Shown: positions 17,816 through 26,054 of the stretch, piece after piece | How positions within the stretch are numbered: the stretch's first letter is position 1 | Layout of the letters: each line of letters opens with the position of its first letter | Notes under the pieces: model-generated | Databases searched by the model: none | Seen by the model: the letters and a program-made list of their open reading frames with translations, nothing else | Told to the model about the DNA's origin: nothing | Assembly (NCBI GenBank): GCA_002342065.1 | Contig: DDPF01000010.1 | Coordinates: 186,001 to 250,000, forward strand | From: Bacteroidetes bacterium UBA2475 | GTDB lineage: Bacteria; Bacteroidota; Bacteroidia; B-17B0; Aurantibacillaceae | Direction: 5' to 3' | Length of the DNA: 64,000 nt | Made by a program: the position numbers and the translations under genes

Positions 17816-19087
17816 ATGCAGGTTTTTAAATTTGGTGGTGCCTCTGTTAAAGATGCCGATTCGGTAAAAAACGTTGCATCTATTTTAAAAAAACATGCCA
17901 ACCTTTCTACCATTGTTGTTATTTCGGCAATGGGCAAAACAACCAACAAGTTAGAAGAATTAGTGAACGCTTACTTTTATAAAGAAGGCGACATACAAAC
18001 TACTTTAGCGGAACTTAAAGATTATCACCTTTCGATTTTAGAACAATTAATTCCCGATAAAAAAAATAACATCTATAACGATATTGAAAATGTTTTTGTA
18101 GAACTTTTGTGGGCGCTTGAAGAAGAACCATCATCTACGTACAATCATCACTACGATCAAATGGTGTCGCAGGGCGAAGTGCTGGCAACAAAAATAGTTT
18201 CAGCTTATTTAAATGAAACAGGCATAAAAAATAAATGGGTAGATGCTCGCGGCTTTATTCAAACAGATAATTCGTACCGCGAAGGAAAAGTTGATTATGA
18301 ATTAAGTCAGCAATTAGTAAAAAAAGATCTGCTGCCAATTTTTAATTCCTTTAGTATTATAGTTACACAAGGTTTTATTGGCGGTACTTCCGAAAACTTT
18401 ACAACCACCCTTGGCCGCGAAGGAAGCGATTACACAGCTGCCCTACTCGCCTATTTTACAGATGCCACACAAGTTATTATCTGGAAAGATGTGCCCGGTG
18501 TTTTAAATGCCGATCCAAAATATTTTAAGAACACAAAAAAAATTGACGAGTTAACTTACCACGATGCAATTGAATTAACGTATTTCGGTGCTTCTGTTAT
18601 TCATCCAAAAACAATTAAACCTTTGCAGAATAAAAATATTCCACTCTTCGTTAGATCGTTCATTAAACCTGCCGATGAAGGTACGGTAATAAAAGACAGC
18701 GATAAGCGTAATAACGTTCCGAGTTATATTTTTAAGGCAAATCAAATTCTATTATCCATTCAGCCAAAAGATTTTAGTTTTATTGCGGAAGATAATTTAA
18801 GCTCTATTTTTACTTTGTTCTCTAAACATAATGTGCATGTAAACATGATGCAGAATTCTGCCATTAGTTTTAGTGTGTGCATGGATGATGATAACCACAA
18901 GGTAGAACCCCTTTTAAACGATCTGCAACAGCAATTTAAAGTACTTTATAACAAGAATGTACAATTAATGACCATTCGTAATTACGACCAGGAAACCATT
19001 GCTAAATTAAGTGAGAATAAAATAATTATTATTGAGCAGCGCAGTCGTAATACACACCAAATGGTAATGAAGGATTCTGCGATTTAG
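17816..19087 (+). CDS. Aspartate kinase
   Basis: This enzyme phosphorylates aspartate, the first step toward lysine, threonine, methionine and diaminopimelate. It is a stand-alone kinase of 423 residues, not fused to homoserine dehydrogenase. The kinase domain starts MQVFKFGGASVKDADSV and continues with VVISAMGKTTNKLEEL, GFIGGT and TTLGREGSDYTAALLA. The VIWKDVPGVLNADPKYF segment is characteristic. The C-terminal 110 residues hold ACT-type regulatory sequence (IAEDNLSSIFTLFSKHNVHVNMMQNSAISFSV). It has its own promoter-like box and lies between surface-protein genes, so no pathway operon is visible. Which lysC/thrA-type paralogue it is cannot be told from here. Confidence 0.93.
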   Translation: MQVFKFGGASVKDADSVKNVASILKKHANLSTIVVISAMGKTTNKLEELVNAYFYKEGDIQTTLAELKDYHLSILEQLIPDKKNNIYNDIENVFVELLWALEEEPSSTYNHHYDQMVSQGEVLATKIVSAYLNETGIKNKWVDARGFIQTDNSYREGKVDYELSQQLVKKDLLPIFNSFSIIVTQGFIGGTSENFTTTLGREGSDYTAALLAYFTDATQVIIWKDVPGVLNADPKYFKNTKKIDELTYHDAIELTYFGASVIHPKTIKPLQNKNIPLFVRSFIKPADEGTVIKDSDKRNNVPSYIFKANQILLSIQPKDFSFIAEDNLSSIFTLFSKHNVHVNMMQNSAISFSVCMDDDNHKVEPLLNDLQQQFKVLYNKNVQLMTIRNYDQETIAKLSENKIIIIEQRSRNTHQMVMKDSAI

Positions 19088-19150
19088 CAGAATGGGAGTT
19101 CGAGATCTCGCATAGTGGATTGCAATATATTCAAAAAAAAACTGTGCGTA

Positions 19151-19176
19151 AGATTGCTTCGTACCTCGCAATGACG
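19151..19176. repeat. Short dispersed palindromic repeat (ATTGCGAGG / CGAAGCAAT type)
   Basis: On the minus strand the segment reads CGTCATTGCGAGG, then TACGAAGCAATCT. This is the core of a repeat type I know from intergenic regions of many unrelated bacteria. It lies between the convergent ends of the kinase and C25 protease genes, next to a partial degenerate copy (GGATTGCAATATATTC). Confidence 0.55.
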
Positions 19177-19188
19177 GTATAATAAAAA

Positions 19189-19215
19189 AAGCCTTCCCTG
19201 TAACAGAGAAGGCTT
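19189..19215 (-). terminator. Rho-independent terminator of the C25 protease gene
   Basis: AAGCCTTC and GAAGGCTT form an 8-bp stem, extended by CTG/CAG after one mismatch, with a TAA loop. On the minus strand it is followed by seven Ts (19190-19184). It lies 22 nt past the stop of the C25 gene. Confidence 0.8.
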
Positions 19216-19236
19216 CAAAATAAGTCATCGTAAATT

Positions 19237-21507
19237 TTATTCCTTAACCACTTTTATTGTTTTCAATATAGAAGTTGGACTACTTACTTTTAAAAGATAA
19301 ACGCCGGATGATAAAGCACCTGTATTCATTTTTAAATTTCCTTCACTAGAGATATCATCAAAAGTAGACTGAGCAACTATCTTGCCCTGCATATCCATTA
19401 CTTGTAATGTTAAATTAGTAGCGTTCACATTCTTGTAGTTAAAATTCAATTCGTCTTTTACCGGCGATTCCACAAAAAATTCAGAACCGTTTGCAAGATC
19501 TTTAATTCCGGTAGGCAAACAAGTTGTTAATGTAGCTGTGTATGGAATTTTATTGTATTCAGTAATAGTTAAAACTAAATTCGAACTAGCGCTAAATGTT
19601 TGTGTTAACACAATATTTGTATTTGCAGAATTAATTAAAGCAGTACCAATTATTTGGTTGTTTTGAGAAAGACTGGCGTAAGTATTTGGTCCGAATGATG
19701 ATGTTAAAGCAAAAGCTGTAGCGTTTGTAAAGATACAAGGATCGTGCGTTGCTGTGATATTGGTTGGGTTTAACGAGCGGAACATACAAGACGGATCGCC
19801 AAACATGATCCAGGTTTCCATAACTTCTTTGCCTGTTGCCGTAGGATACATATCTAACATATGCATTTCGGCATTATAAAATAAACCGCCTAAAGTATAT
19901 TTTTTGTTATTTACATATTGATCAGATAAAATATCTCCCAATTCATCTTGTGTATCCATAGGCTCTGCCCAAGCCATTAAAATAGATGAGCCACATGAAG
20001 CAATAGCACCCGTTGGACCACTTGTATTCTTAGCGCGGATAAATGCTTCAGACAAACAAGTGCCACTATTAAATGTTCCGTTATTACAAGCCACTTGTAT
20101 TGAGAAAGGATACTTGCCATTGTTAGTTGCAGCATTAATATTGGAGCTGCTGTAATTACTCGTTGCGCATGAGTTTTGTGAACCATGGCCGCAGTACATG
20201 AAAATTGAAGAACCCGCATTAACCGCCGTTGAAACCATGGTTGCATTTGGATCTCCAGCGGCATCATTTCCGGCATGTGTGCTATCATAAAACTCGTGGA
20301 AATACGTGTAACCGTTAGCTACTAATTTATTTCCAATGTTTCTCATGTGCATCCAATCAGGCTCGCCTTCATCACCAATACCATATCCTTCGTTAGATCC
20401 TATACCAATACCTTTTGTGTACCAAGTGCCCGGCAAAGGCGTTTTCTCGTATTCTAATGTACGGTTAACCATCGTGGCAACATCTGTTGATGTACTAGCT
20501 GAAAAACGGCCGATCATTAATTCAGGATAATGATCATTACCGCTTAATAGTCCATAATAAGTATCGCTCCATTTTACTTCCGAACCTGCATTCCCAGCAT
20601 TATAAGCGTTGATCTGCTGGTGATCCCCTACTAACAACACATATAATAAATTTGGGTGTGACGCATAATAGTTTTGAATGTAAGTTTTCACGGCAGCTCC
20701 TGTAGTGCCACTTGTAACTGATGAAACTAATTCCGTTTTAATTCCTTTTTGATTTTTCCAATCTGCCAACGGCTGAATGTCAGTTAAAAAAGCAGGGTGA
20801 TAAATGATCAACATATCACCAAATTCACTCGTAGGTGTATATTGAATCTTTGCCGCAGCCTCAACTGAAGGTAAATTCAAAAAGCGACCATTCATTATTT
20901 CTTTTTCTTCGTTAGAATTAAATTGCGGCGCACTGAAATTTATTTTTTGTCCTTTTGCACTTGTGTAAGTTACTTTGAAAATTATTTTGGTAATTACTCG
21001 TACTTTATTTGTTACCGGATTTGCCTGAATTGGAAACACGCTTAACGACACGCCTTTTTGCTCTCTCAATAAATAAGTAGAATTAATTGCAGCAACTTCT
21101 GTAGGATAAAAACCATTTTTTTGGTAAACCGCTCCAAAAGTATAAGGTACTTCTTCAGGATTGATGTTACGTGTTAAACTGCCTTTTGACGGGGCAATGG
21201 CTATATTGTTTAGTTCAGAAAAATCAGTTGAAATGATCTCTAATTTTGGAATGGCGTTATTTGGAATTGCTAACGAAACCGATGAACGCAATACTTGCGG
21301 AAAACCACTATTTAAAACCGGTACACAATCCATTGCATACACCTTTTGGTAGGTTTTACCATTAATAGCAACGGGTTGCTGGTTCAATCCCGAAAAAGTA
21401 TATTCAACTGTAACAGAGTTTGCTTCAGTCTTAATTACTTTAAATCCGTCTTTTGCATTTATCGAAAATGATGCTGCAATTAAAAAAATTGATAGAATTT
21501 TTTTCAT
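19237..21507 (-). CDS. Gingipain-type C25 cysteine protease with T9SS sorting domain
   Basis: Secreted protease of 756 residues. It has a signal peptide (1-18), a C25-type propeptide to about residue 220, and a catalytic domain (EFGDMLIIYHPAFL onward). The His is H441 in MYCGHGSQ and the Cys is C474 in IQVACNNGTF. Their 33-residue spacing equals that of gingipain R. An immunoglobulin-like region follows the catalytic domain. A T9SS type A domain ends the protein (SPVKDELNFNYKNVNATNL ... GVYLLKV). It would cross the outer membrane through the T9SS and may stay at the surface. Substrate specificity (Arg or Lys) cannot be predicted. Single gene with its own terminator. Confidence 0.92.
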   Translation of the reverse strand: MKKILSIFLIAASFSINAKDGFKVIKTEANSVTVEYTFSGLNQQPVAINGKTYQKVYAMDCVPVLNSGFPQVLRSSVSLAIPNNAIPKLEIISTDFSELNNIAIAPSKGSLTRNINPEEVPYTFGAVYQKNGFYPTEVAAINSTYLLREQKGVSLSVFPIQANPVTNKVRVITKIIFKVTYTSAKGQKINFSAPQFNSNEEKEIMNGRFLNLPSVEAAAKIQYTPTSEFGDMLIIYHPAFLTDIQPLADWKNQKGIKTELVSSVTSGTTGAAVKTYIQNYYASHPNLLYVLLVGDHQQINAYNAGNAGSEVKWSDTYYGLLSGNDHYPELMIGRFSASTSTDVATMVNRTLEYEKTPLPGTWYTKGIGIGSNEGYGIGDEGEPDWMHMRNIGNKLVANGYTYFHEFYDSTHAGNDAAGDPNATMVSTAVNAGSSIFMYCGHGSQNSCATSNYSSSNINAATNNGKYPFSIQVACNNGTFNSGTCLSEAFIRAKNTSGPTGAIASCGSSILMAWAEPMDTQDELGDILSDQYVNNKKYTLGGLFYNAEMHMLDMYPTATGKEVMETWIMFGDPSCMFRSLNPTNITATHDPCIFTNATAFALTSSFGPNTYASLSQNNQIIGTALINSANTNIVLTQTFSASSNLVLTITEYNKIPYTATLTTCLPTGIKDLANGSEFFVESPVKDELNFNYKNVNATNLTLQVMDMQGKIVAQSTFDDISSEGNLKMNTGALSSGVYLLKVSSPTSILKTIKVVKE

Positions 21508-21583
21508 GGTTTTATTTTTAGCATCTTAAAGATAAACTAAAAACATTTAAAAGTCAATATAATTGAAAAAAAGTTTAAAAAAA

Positions 21584-21690
21584 GCCGCAGATTGCGCAGA
21601 TGGCACAGATATGAAGCAATATCGATCTTTATTCATTAGAATAATACGCTACCAAAGAAAAAATCTGTGTGAATCAGTGAAATCTGTGGC
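21584..21690. repeat. Dispersed inverted-repeat element (CGCAGAT / ATCTGTG family), copy 1
   Basis: GCCGCAGATTGCGCAGAT at 21584 faces AATCTGTGTGAATC at 21662 and GAAATCTGTGGC at 21679-21690, so the ends can pair. The right arm, read on the minus strand, is nearly the same over about 28 nt as the left arm of the copy at 32383. It sits between the divergent start of the C25 gene and the end of rsmG and holds no gene. Confidence 0.6.
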
Positions 21691-21704
21691 AAAAATATAG
21701 AGAA

Positions 21705-22328
21705 TTACATTTTATAATAAACCACCTTTTTGGTCTCAAAAAACTCCTCTGTAAAGTAGTCTTTTAGCTCGTAGAATCTAGCATGATCGTAAAATTTACC
21801 GAATTCCTCCTTCAGATCGCCGCCTTTTAAATATAAGATGCCATTTGGCAGATCGTTAAAATTCTCCTTTAAGAATTTAGTTTTTACCCAAGTGTAGAAC
21901 ACTGGAAATTCAGTTACGGCACGACTTACAACAAAGTGAAATTTTTTATCAATATCTTCTGCCCTGCTGTGAATGCCTGTAACGTTAGTTATACCAAGCG
22001 CTTTAGCGACTTCGTTAACTACTTTTATTTTTTTACCGATACTATCCACCAATAAAAAACTGCTTTCAGGAAATAAAATAGCTAAAGGAATGCCCGGAAA
22101 ACCGCCACCGGTTCCAACATCTAAGATCTGTGTGCCGGGCTTGAACTGCATTACTTTTGCAATGCCTAAAGAGTGTAAAACATGACGTTCATACAACAGA
22201 TCAATGTCTTTTCTTGAAATAACATTTATCTGTTCGTTCCAATGACTATATAATTTAAACAACTGTTCAAACTGCGATAGCTGCGGTGGTGTGAGGTCGG
22301 GAAAATATTTAGTAATAATAGAAAGCAA
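21705..22328 (-). CDS. rsmG: 16S rRNA (guanine-527-N7)-methyltransferase RsmG
   Basis: RsmG makes m7G527 in 16S rRNA using SAM. It has 207 residues, the usual length. Motifs are FEQLFKLYSHWNEQINVISRKD near the N-terminus, then the SAM-binding loop ILDVGTGGGFPGIPLAI (about 68-84) and FLLVDSIGKKIKVV. HSRAEDI and VVSRAV follow. It starts 3 nt after the stop of the ECF sigma gene and is the last of three minus-strand genes that look co-transcribed. Confidence 0.95.
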   Translation of the reverse strand: MLSIITKYFPDLTPPQLSQFEQLFKLYSHWNEQINVISRKDIDLLYERHVLHSLGIAKVMQFKPGTQILDVGTGGGFPGIPLAILFPESSFLLVDSIGKKIKVVNEVAKALGITNVTGIHSRAEDIDKKFHFVVSRAVTEFPVFYTWVKTKFLKENFNDLPNGILYLKGGDLKEEFGKFYDHARFYELKDYFTEEFFETKKVVYYKM

Positions 22329-22331
22329 GCT

Positions 22332-22955
22332 CTAGATCTTTTCGTTCCTGTTCTTTAATGCATTGTATAAAAGATCACGCGCCCTGAACAACTGGGCTTT
22401 TATAGTACCAATAGGCAAACCCAAACGCTGCGAAATTTCTTCGTGGCTCATTTCCTGGAAATAAAATAATTCGATCATCTCCTTATATTTTGGCTTTAAA
22501 TTATCTACCAAAAGCCTAACCAACTCTACTTTTTGTTTACGGATAAAATGTTCTTCAGGATCTAAAGTATTGGATTTAATATTTCCGGCATGATCTGAAC
22601 TCTCATCGTTACCAGATTTATTATCTATTGAAATAGAATATTTTTGCTTTTTTCTTCTTATAAAATCAATAGCATTATTACTGGCTATTTTAAACAACCA
22701 AGTACTAAATGCAAAATCAGGACTGTAATGTTCAAGCTTTTTAAAAGCGCGGCCAAATGCTTCAATGGTAAGATCCTCGGCATCATCTTTATTGCTGCAC
22801 ATCTTCAACATCATAAAGTAAACGCTTTCACGATACCTCTGTAACAACTCTGCATAGGCTTTCTGATCGCCTTTATCAAGGGCAGAGCGAACCAGCCTGT
22901 AGTCATAAACAGCTTTAGTGGTAAGATGTTGTTCGTGATTTTCTAGTTCGTCCAC
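22332..22955 (-). CDS. ECF-type RNA polymerase sigma factor
   Basis: A 207-residue sigma-70 family protein with regions 2 and 4 only. Region 2 runs from about 36 to 105 (ERYRESVYFMML ... DDAEDLTIEAFGRAFKKL, then FSTWLFKIASNNAIDFIRRKKQ). Region 4 runs from about 145 to 200 (YKEMIELFYFQEMSHEEISQRLGL, then GTIKAQLFRARDLL). A charged linker of about 40 residues joins them. Its start overlaps the end of the upstream glycosyltransferase gene by 13 nt, implying translational coupling. No anti-sigma gene is adjacent, so the control mechanism is unclear. Confidence 0.92.
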   Translation of the reverse strand: MDELENHEQHLTTKAVYDYRLVRSALDKGDQKAYAELLQRYRESVYFMMLKMCSNKDDAEDLTIEAFGRAFKKLEHYSPDFAFSTWLFKIASNNAIDFIRRKKQKYSISIDNKSGNDESSDHAGNIKSNTLDPEEHFIRKQKVELVRLLVDNLKPKYKEMIELFYFQEMSHEEISQRLGLPIGTIKAQLFRARDLLYNALKNRNEKI

Positions 22956-24085
22956 TTGTTTGGCTTATTAAAGATTTTTACTATGTGAAAGATAGGATAA
23001 ATAAATAAAAGAATCAACTCATAAAATACACTACCAAGCAAAAGATCTTTTTCATTTAACTTTTTGGTAGCTTTATTAAGGAATATTAACTGGAATATCA
23101 TTTTTAACAATAAAATAATAGGTATTAAAAGCAATGTTTTTAAAGTAATCGCCAATGCAAATAACGAAAAGTAAAAATAATATTGAGAAAAATAAGAGAA
23201 AGTCAGTTTAGCTTTGGACGAAGGCGTATATAATGGCGACGTAGTTAGATGCCTCACCTTTTGCAAACGCCAATCTCTAAAGGTTTTTTTTGCTAAAGAA
23301 TAAGTGATGGCATTTTTATCTATACAAATATTTGTATTTTCTTTGCTCGCGGCCTGGTTAACAAACAAGTCATCATCGCCCGAATTAATATGGTAATGGT
23401 TTGAAAAACCTTTTTCTTTATAAAACAATTCTCTTGTATAAGCCAGATTCCTTCCAACACCCATGTAAGCTTTTCCTTTTATAGCCCCCGATAAATAATT
23501 AACGGCTATCATAAAAGCATCATATCGAATTAATTTATTAAGAAAACCTTTTTCTTTTTCGTAAGCACCATAACCCAAAACAATTTCTTTTGGCACCGCA
23601 AAACCCATGGCCATTTCCTTCAACCATTGGTCTGACGAGGGATAACAATCCGCATCGGTAAACACCATCAGGTTATGTGTTGTAGCTTTTATACCAACCA
23701 GGATCGCGAATTTTTTTCCATGCTTATAATAACCATCTTCTTTTATTGATACTTTACGCAGGTTTGGGAATATCTTGGCAAATTCATCTATTACATTTTC
23801 TGTATTGTCCCAACTACAATCATTCACAACAATTACTTCAAAGTCAGGGTAATCCTGGGTTAACACCTTTGGTAAGAACTCAGTAAGATTTTCATCTTCG
23901 TTCTTGGCACAAATAATTACCGAAACAGGTTGCAGGGTTTGATTGCTTGCCACACGTGTAGTTTTTATTAAACTAAGAGGCAAGGTATTGATGATATAAT
24001 TAATTAAAATTAAAATAAATCCAAGGGCGGATAAAACAGTCAACAACTCAGGTAAACCAAATTCTTTAAATTCAGGAAAAAGCAT
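22943..24085 (-). CDS. Membrane glycosyltransferase, family 2
   Basis: A 380-residue GT2 enzyme. One membrane helix lies near residues 12-35. The catalytic domain opens PVSVIICAKNEDENLTEFLP and has the metal-binding DAD in VFTDADCYPS. A second acidic cluster is GDDDLFVNQ and the acceptor-site motif is QKVRHLTTS. Two or three C-terminal membrane helices follow from about 295. It probably transfers sugar from a nucleotide or lipid-linked donor to an envelope glycan; the product is unknown. It is first in a unit with the ECF sigma gene and rsmG. Confidence 0.88.
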   Translation of the reverse strand: MLFPEFKEFGLPELLTVLSALGFILILINYIINTLPLSLIKTTRVASNQTLQPVSVIICAKNEDENLTEFLPKVLTQDYPDFEVIVVNDCSWDNTENVIDEFAKIFPNLRKVSIKEDGYYKHGKKFAILVGIKATTHNLMVFTDADCYPSSDQWLKEMAMGFAVPKEIVLGYGAYEKEKGFLNKLIRYDAFMIAVNYLSGAIKGKAYMGVGRNLAYTRELFYKEKGFSNHYHINSGDDDLFVNQAASKENTNICIDKNAITYSLAKKTFRDWRLQKVRHLTTSPLYTPSSKAKLTFSYFSQYYFYFSLFALAITLKTLLLIPIILLLKMIFQLIFLNKATKKLNEKDLLLGSVFYELILLFIYPIFHIVKIFNKPNKWTN

Positions 24086-24090
24086 AGCTG

Positions 24091-24132
24091 CAAAGTTATT
24101 ACCTGTGCAAGAGGCAAAATAAGATATCTTTG
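24091..24132. promoter_or_regulatory. Back-to-back candidate promoters between the glycosyltransferase and HAD genes
   Basis: On the minus strand TAACTTTG (24098-24091) ends 5 nt before the glycosyltransferase ATG, with TTTTG 16 nt upstream. On the plus strand TATCTTTG (24125-24132) lies 25 nt before the HAD gene ATG, without a clear upstream element. Both match TAnnTTTG. Confidence 0.4.
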
Positions 24133-24157
24133 CTTTTATTAAACAAAATAATTAACA

Positions 24158-24823
24158 ATGCAGAGTACCATAAAAGCGGTCATATTTGACATGGATGGGG
24201 TTATTATTGACAGCGAACCCCTATGGCGACGAGCCATGGTAAAGGGTTTTAAGCAATTTGGCATGCCTGTTTCGGAGGACGAATGCCGCCAAACCATGGG
24301 TCGTAGAATAAACGAAGTGGTTGATTATTGGCTATGTTATCATTCTGTTACCAAATATAGCAGCGCCGAAGTGGAGCTGGCAATAATGGATAATTTACTT
24401 GAGCTAATAGAAAATGAAGGCAAAGCCATTAACGGCGTTTTAGATCTTTTTGAGTTTTGTAAAGAGGAAAAATTAAAGATCGGTTTAGCAACCTCATCGT
24501 CTGAACGATTGATGAATGCTGTATTAAGGAAGCTTCACCTGCAAGATACTTTTGATTCGGCAGTTTCGGCCGAACATTTAAAATATGGCAAGCCGCATCC
24601 GGAAGTCTTTTTAATTTGCGCAGAGAATATTGGCGTTTCTGCTGAACATTGTTTAGTGATCGAAGATTCTGTAACCGGCGCCATTGCTGCTAAAGCCGCA
24701 CGTATGCAATTAGTTGTTGTACCCGATGAAGGAACAAAACATCACGAAAAATTTGCCATTGCCGATCATACTCTTCCTAACATGAAAGAAGTATTAACAT
24801 TATTTAAATCACTGCTTAAGTGA
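24158..24823 (+). CDS. HAD-family sugar phosphatase (HxpB/YniC-like)
   Basis: A 221-residue haloacid-dehalogenase phosphatase of the beta-phosphoglucomutase-like branch. Motif I is IFDMDGVIIDSEPLW, motif II is ATSS within LATSSSERL, and the motif III/IV area is GKPHPEVFL with VIEDSVTGAIAAKAA. The MGRRINEVVDYW cap segment resembles E. coli hexitol phosphatase HxpB (YniC), which acts on 2-deoxyglucose-6-phosphate and hexitol phosphates. The substrate here is inferred from that resemblance only. Single gene. The spacer after it contains CAAGACATAAGACAT repeats related to those around 10.4 kb. Confidence 0.85.
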   Translation: MQSTIKAVIFDMDGVIIDSEPLWRRAMVKGFKQFGMPVSEDECRQTMGRRINEVVDYWLCYHSVTKYSSAEVELAIMDNLLELIENEGKAINGVLDLFEFCKEEKLKIGLATSSSERLMNAVLRKLHLQDTFDSAVSAEHLKYGKPHPEVFLICAENIGVSAEHCLVIEDSVTGAIAAKAARMQLVVVPDEGTKHHEKFAIADHTLPNMKEVLTLFKSLLK

Positions 24824-24884
24824 CAAATGACGAAGGACTCAAGACATAAGACATAAAATCATACATCTTTAGAACTTTCTAAAC

Positions 24885-24915
24885 TTTTAAACTTTACAAC
24901 TTAATATTATCTTTA
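24885..24915 (+). promoter_or_regulatory. Candidate promoter for tgt
   Basis: TTTT (24885-24888), 19 nt, then TATCTTTA (24908-24915), close to TTTG-N19-TAnnTTTG. The tgt start codon is only 4 nt after the box, so the transcript would have little or no leader. Confidence 0.4.
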
Positions 24916-24919
24916 GAAA

Positions 24920-26050
24920 TTGAAATTTATACTCTCACATACCGATAAAAACTCTAAAGCCAGAGTTGGAACTCTTGAAACAGGCCATGGACTTATAGAG
25001 ACGCCTATTTTTATGCCCGTTGGCACTGCAGGCACCGTTAAAGCCGTGCATCAGCGCGAATTAAAAGAGGATATTAAAGCGCAAATAATTTTAGGCAACA
25101 CCTATCATTTATACTTAAGACCAGGTCTTGAAGTTATTGAAGGTGCCGGTGGATTGCATAAATTTAATGGTTGGGACAAACCTATTTTAACCGATAGCGG
25201 TGGCTACCAGATCTTTTCTTTAGCCAATCAACGTAAGTTGAGTGAAGAAGGCGCAACTTTTAAAAGTCATATTGACGGCAGCAAACATTTTTTTTCGCCT
25301 GAAAGTGTAATGGATATTCAGCGTACAATCGGCGCTGATATTATTATGGCTTTTGACGAATGCACGCCCTACCCTTGCGACATTAAATACGCAAAAAATT
25401 CGTTAGCATTAACACACCGTTGGTTAGACAGATGCGTAAAACGTTTTGTTGAAACAGAATCAAAATATGGTTATGAGCAAGCCTTATTTCCTATTGTACA
25501 GGGAAGCACTTACAAAGATCTTAGAATAGAATCGGCAGAATTTATTGCATCAAAAAATTGTTTTGGAAATGCTATTGGCGGTTTAAGCGTTGGCGAACCG
25601 GCAGAAGAAATGTATGCCATGACTGAAGTGGTGACCAACATCTTACCAAAAGATAAACCACGTTATTTAATGGGCGTTGGCACACCGGTAAATCTTTTAG
25701 AATGCATTGCTTTAGGTATTGATATGTTTGATTGTGTATTACCAACACGCAACGCGCGCCATGGTTTGCTATTTACACAAAATGGAATAATAAATATTAA
25801 GAATGAAAAATGGAAAAATGATTTTTCTATTTTAGATGAGAATGGAACAACCTTTGTAGATAAGGTTTACACAAAAGCCTACTTACGCCATTTAGTGCAT
25901 TGCGAAGAAATTTTAGCTGCACAAATTGCCAGCATACACAATTTGGGTTTTTATTTAAGTCTTGTAAAAGAGGCCAGAACCCGCATTATTGATGGTTCTT
26001 TTATGGAATGGAAAAATAAAATGGTCATTCAATTAGCCCAGCGGTTATAA
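24920..26050 (+). CDS. tgt: tRNA-guanine transglycosylase (Tgt), lacking the usual zinc cysteines
   Basis: Tgt swaps guanine-34 for preQ1 (or queuine) in tRNAs for Tyr, His, Asn and Asp. It has 376 residues. Asp92 in TDSGGYQIFS is the general acid/base, and the nucleophile Asp (about 271) is in GIDMFDCVLPTRNARHG. The canonical zinc site C-x-C-x2-C before YTRAYLRHL is replaced by GTTFVDKVY here, while the downstream IHNLGFYL His remains. I recall the same loss in other Bacteroidota Tgt proteins, but cannot check this. The start is a TTG; an in-frame TAG lies two codons before it and the next Met is too late. A queuosine-precursor transporter lies at 33.5 kb. Confidence 0.94.
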   Translation: MKFILSHTDKNSKARVGTLETGHGLIETPIFMPVGTAGTVKAVHQRELKEDIKAQIILGNTYHLYLRPGLEVIEGAGGLHKFNGWDKPILTDSGGYQIFSLANQRKLSEEGATFKSHIDGSKHFFSPESVMDIQRTIGADIIMAFDECTPYPCDIKYAKNSLALTHRWLDRCVKRFVETESKYGYEQALFPIVQGSTYKDLRIESAEFIASKNCFGNAIGGLSVGEPAEEMYAMTEVVTNILPKDKPRYLMGVGTPVNLLECIALGIDMFDCVLPTRNARHGLLFTQNGIINIKNEKWKNDFSILDENGTTFVDKVYTKAYLRHLVHCEEILAAQIASIHNLGFYLSLVKEARTRIIDGSFMEWKNKMVIQLAQRL

Positions 26051-26054
26051 CAAC

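Noticed and set aside
17816..19087. Bifunctional aspartate kinase / homoserine dehydrogenase
   Set aside because: The protein ends after the ACT region at 423 residues; there is no dehydrogenase domain.
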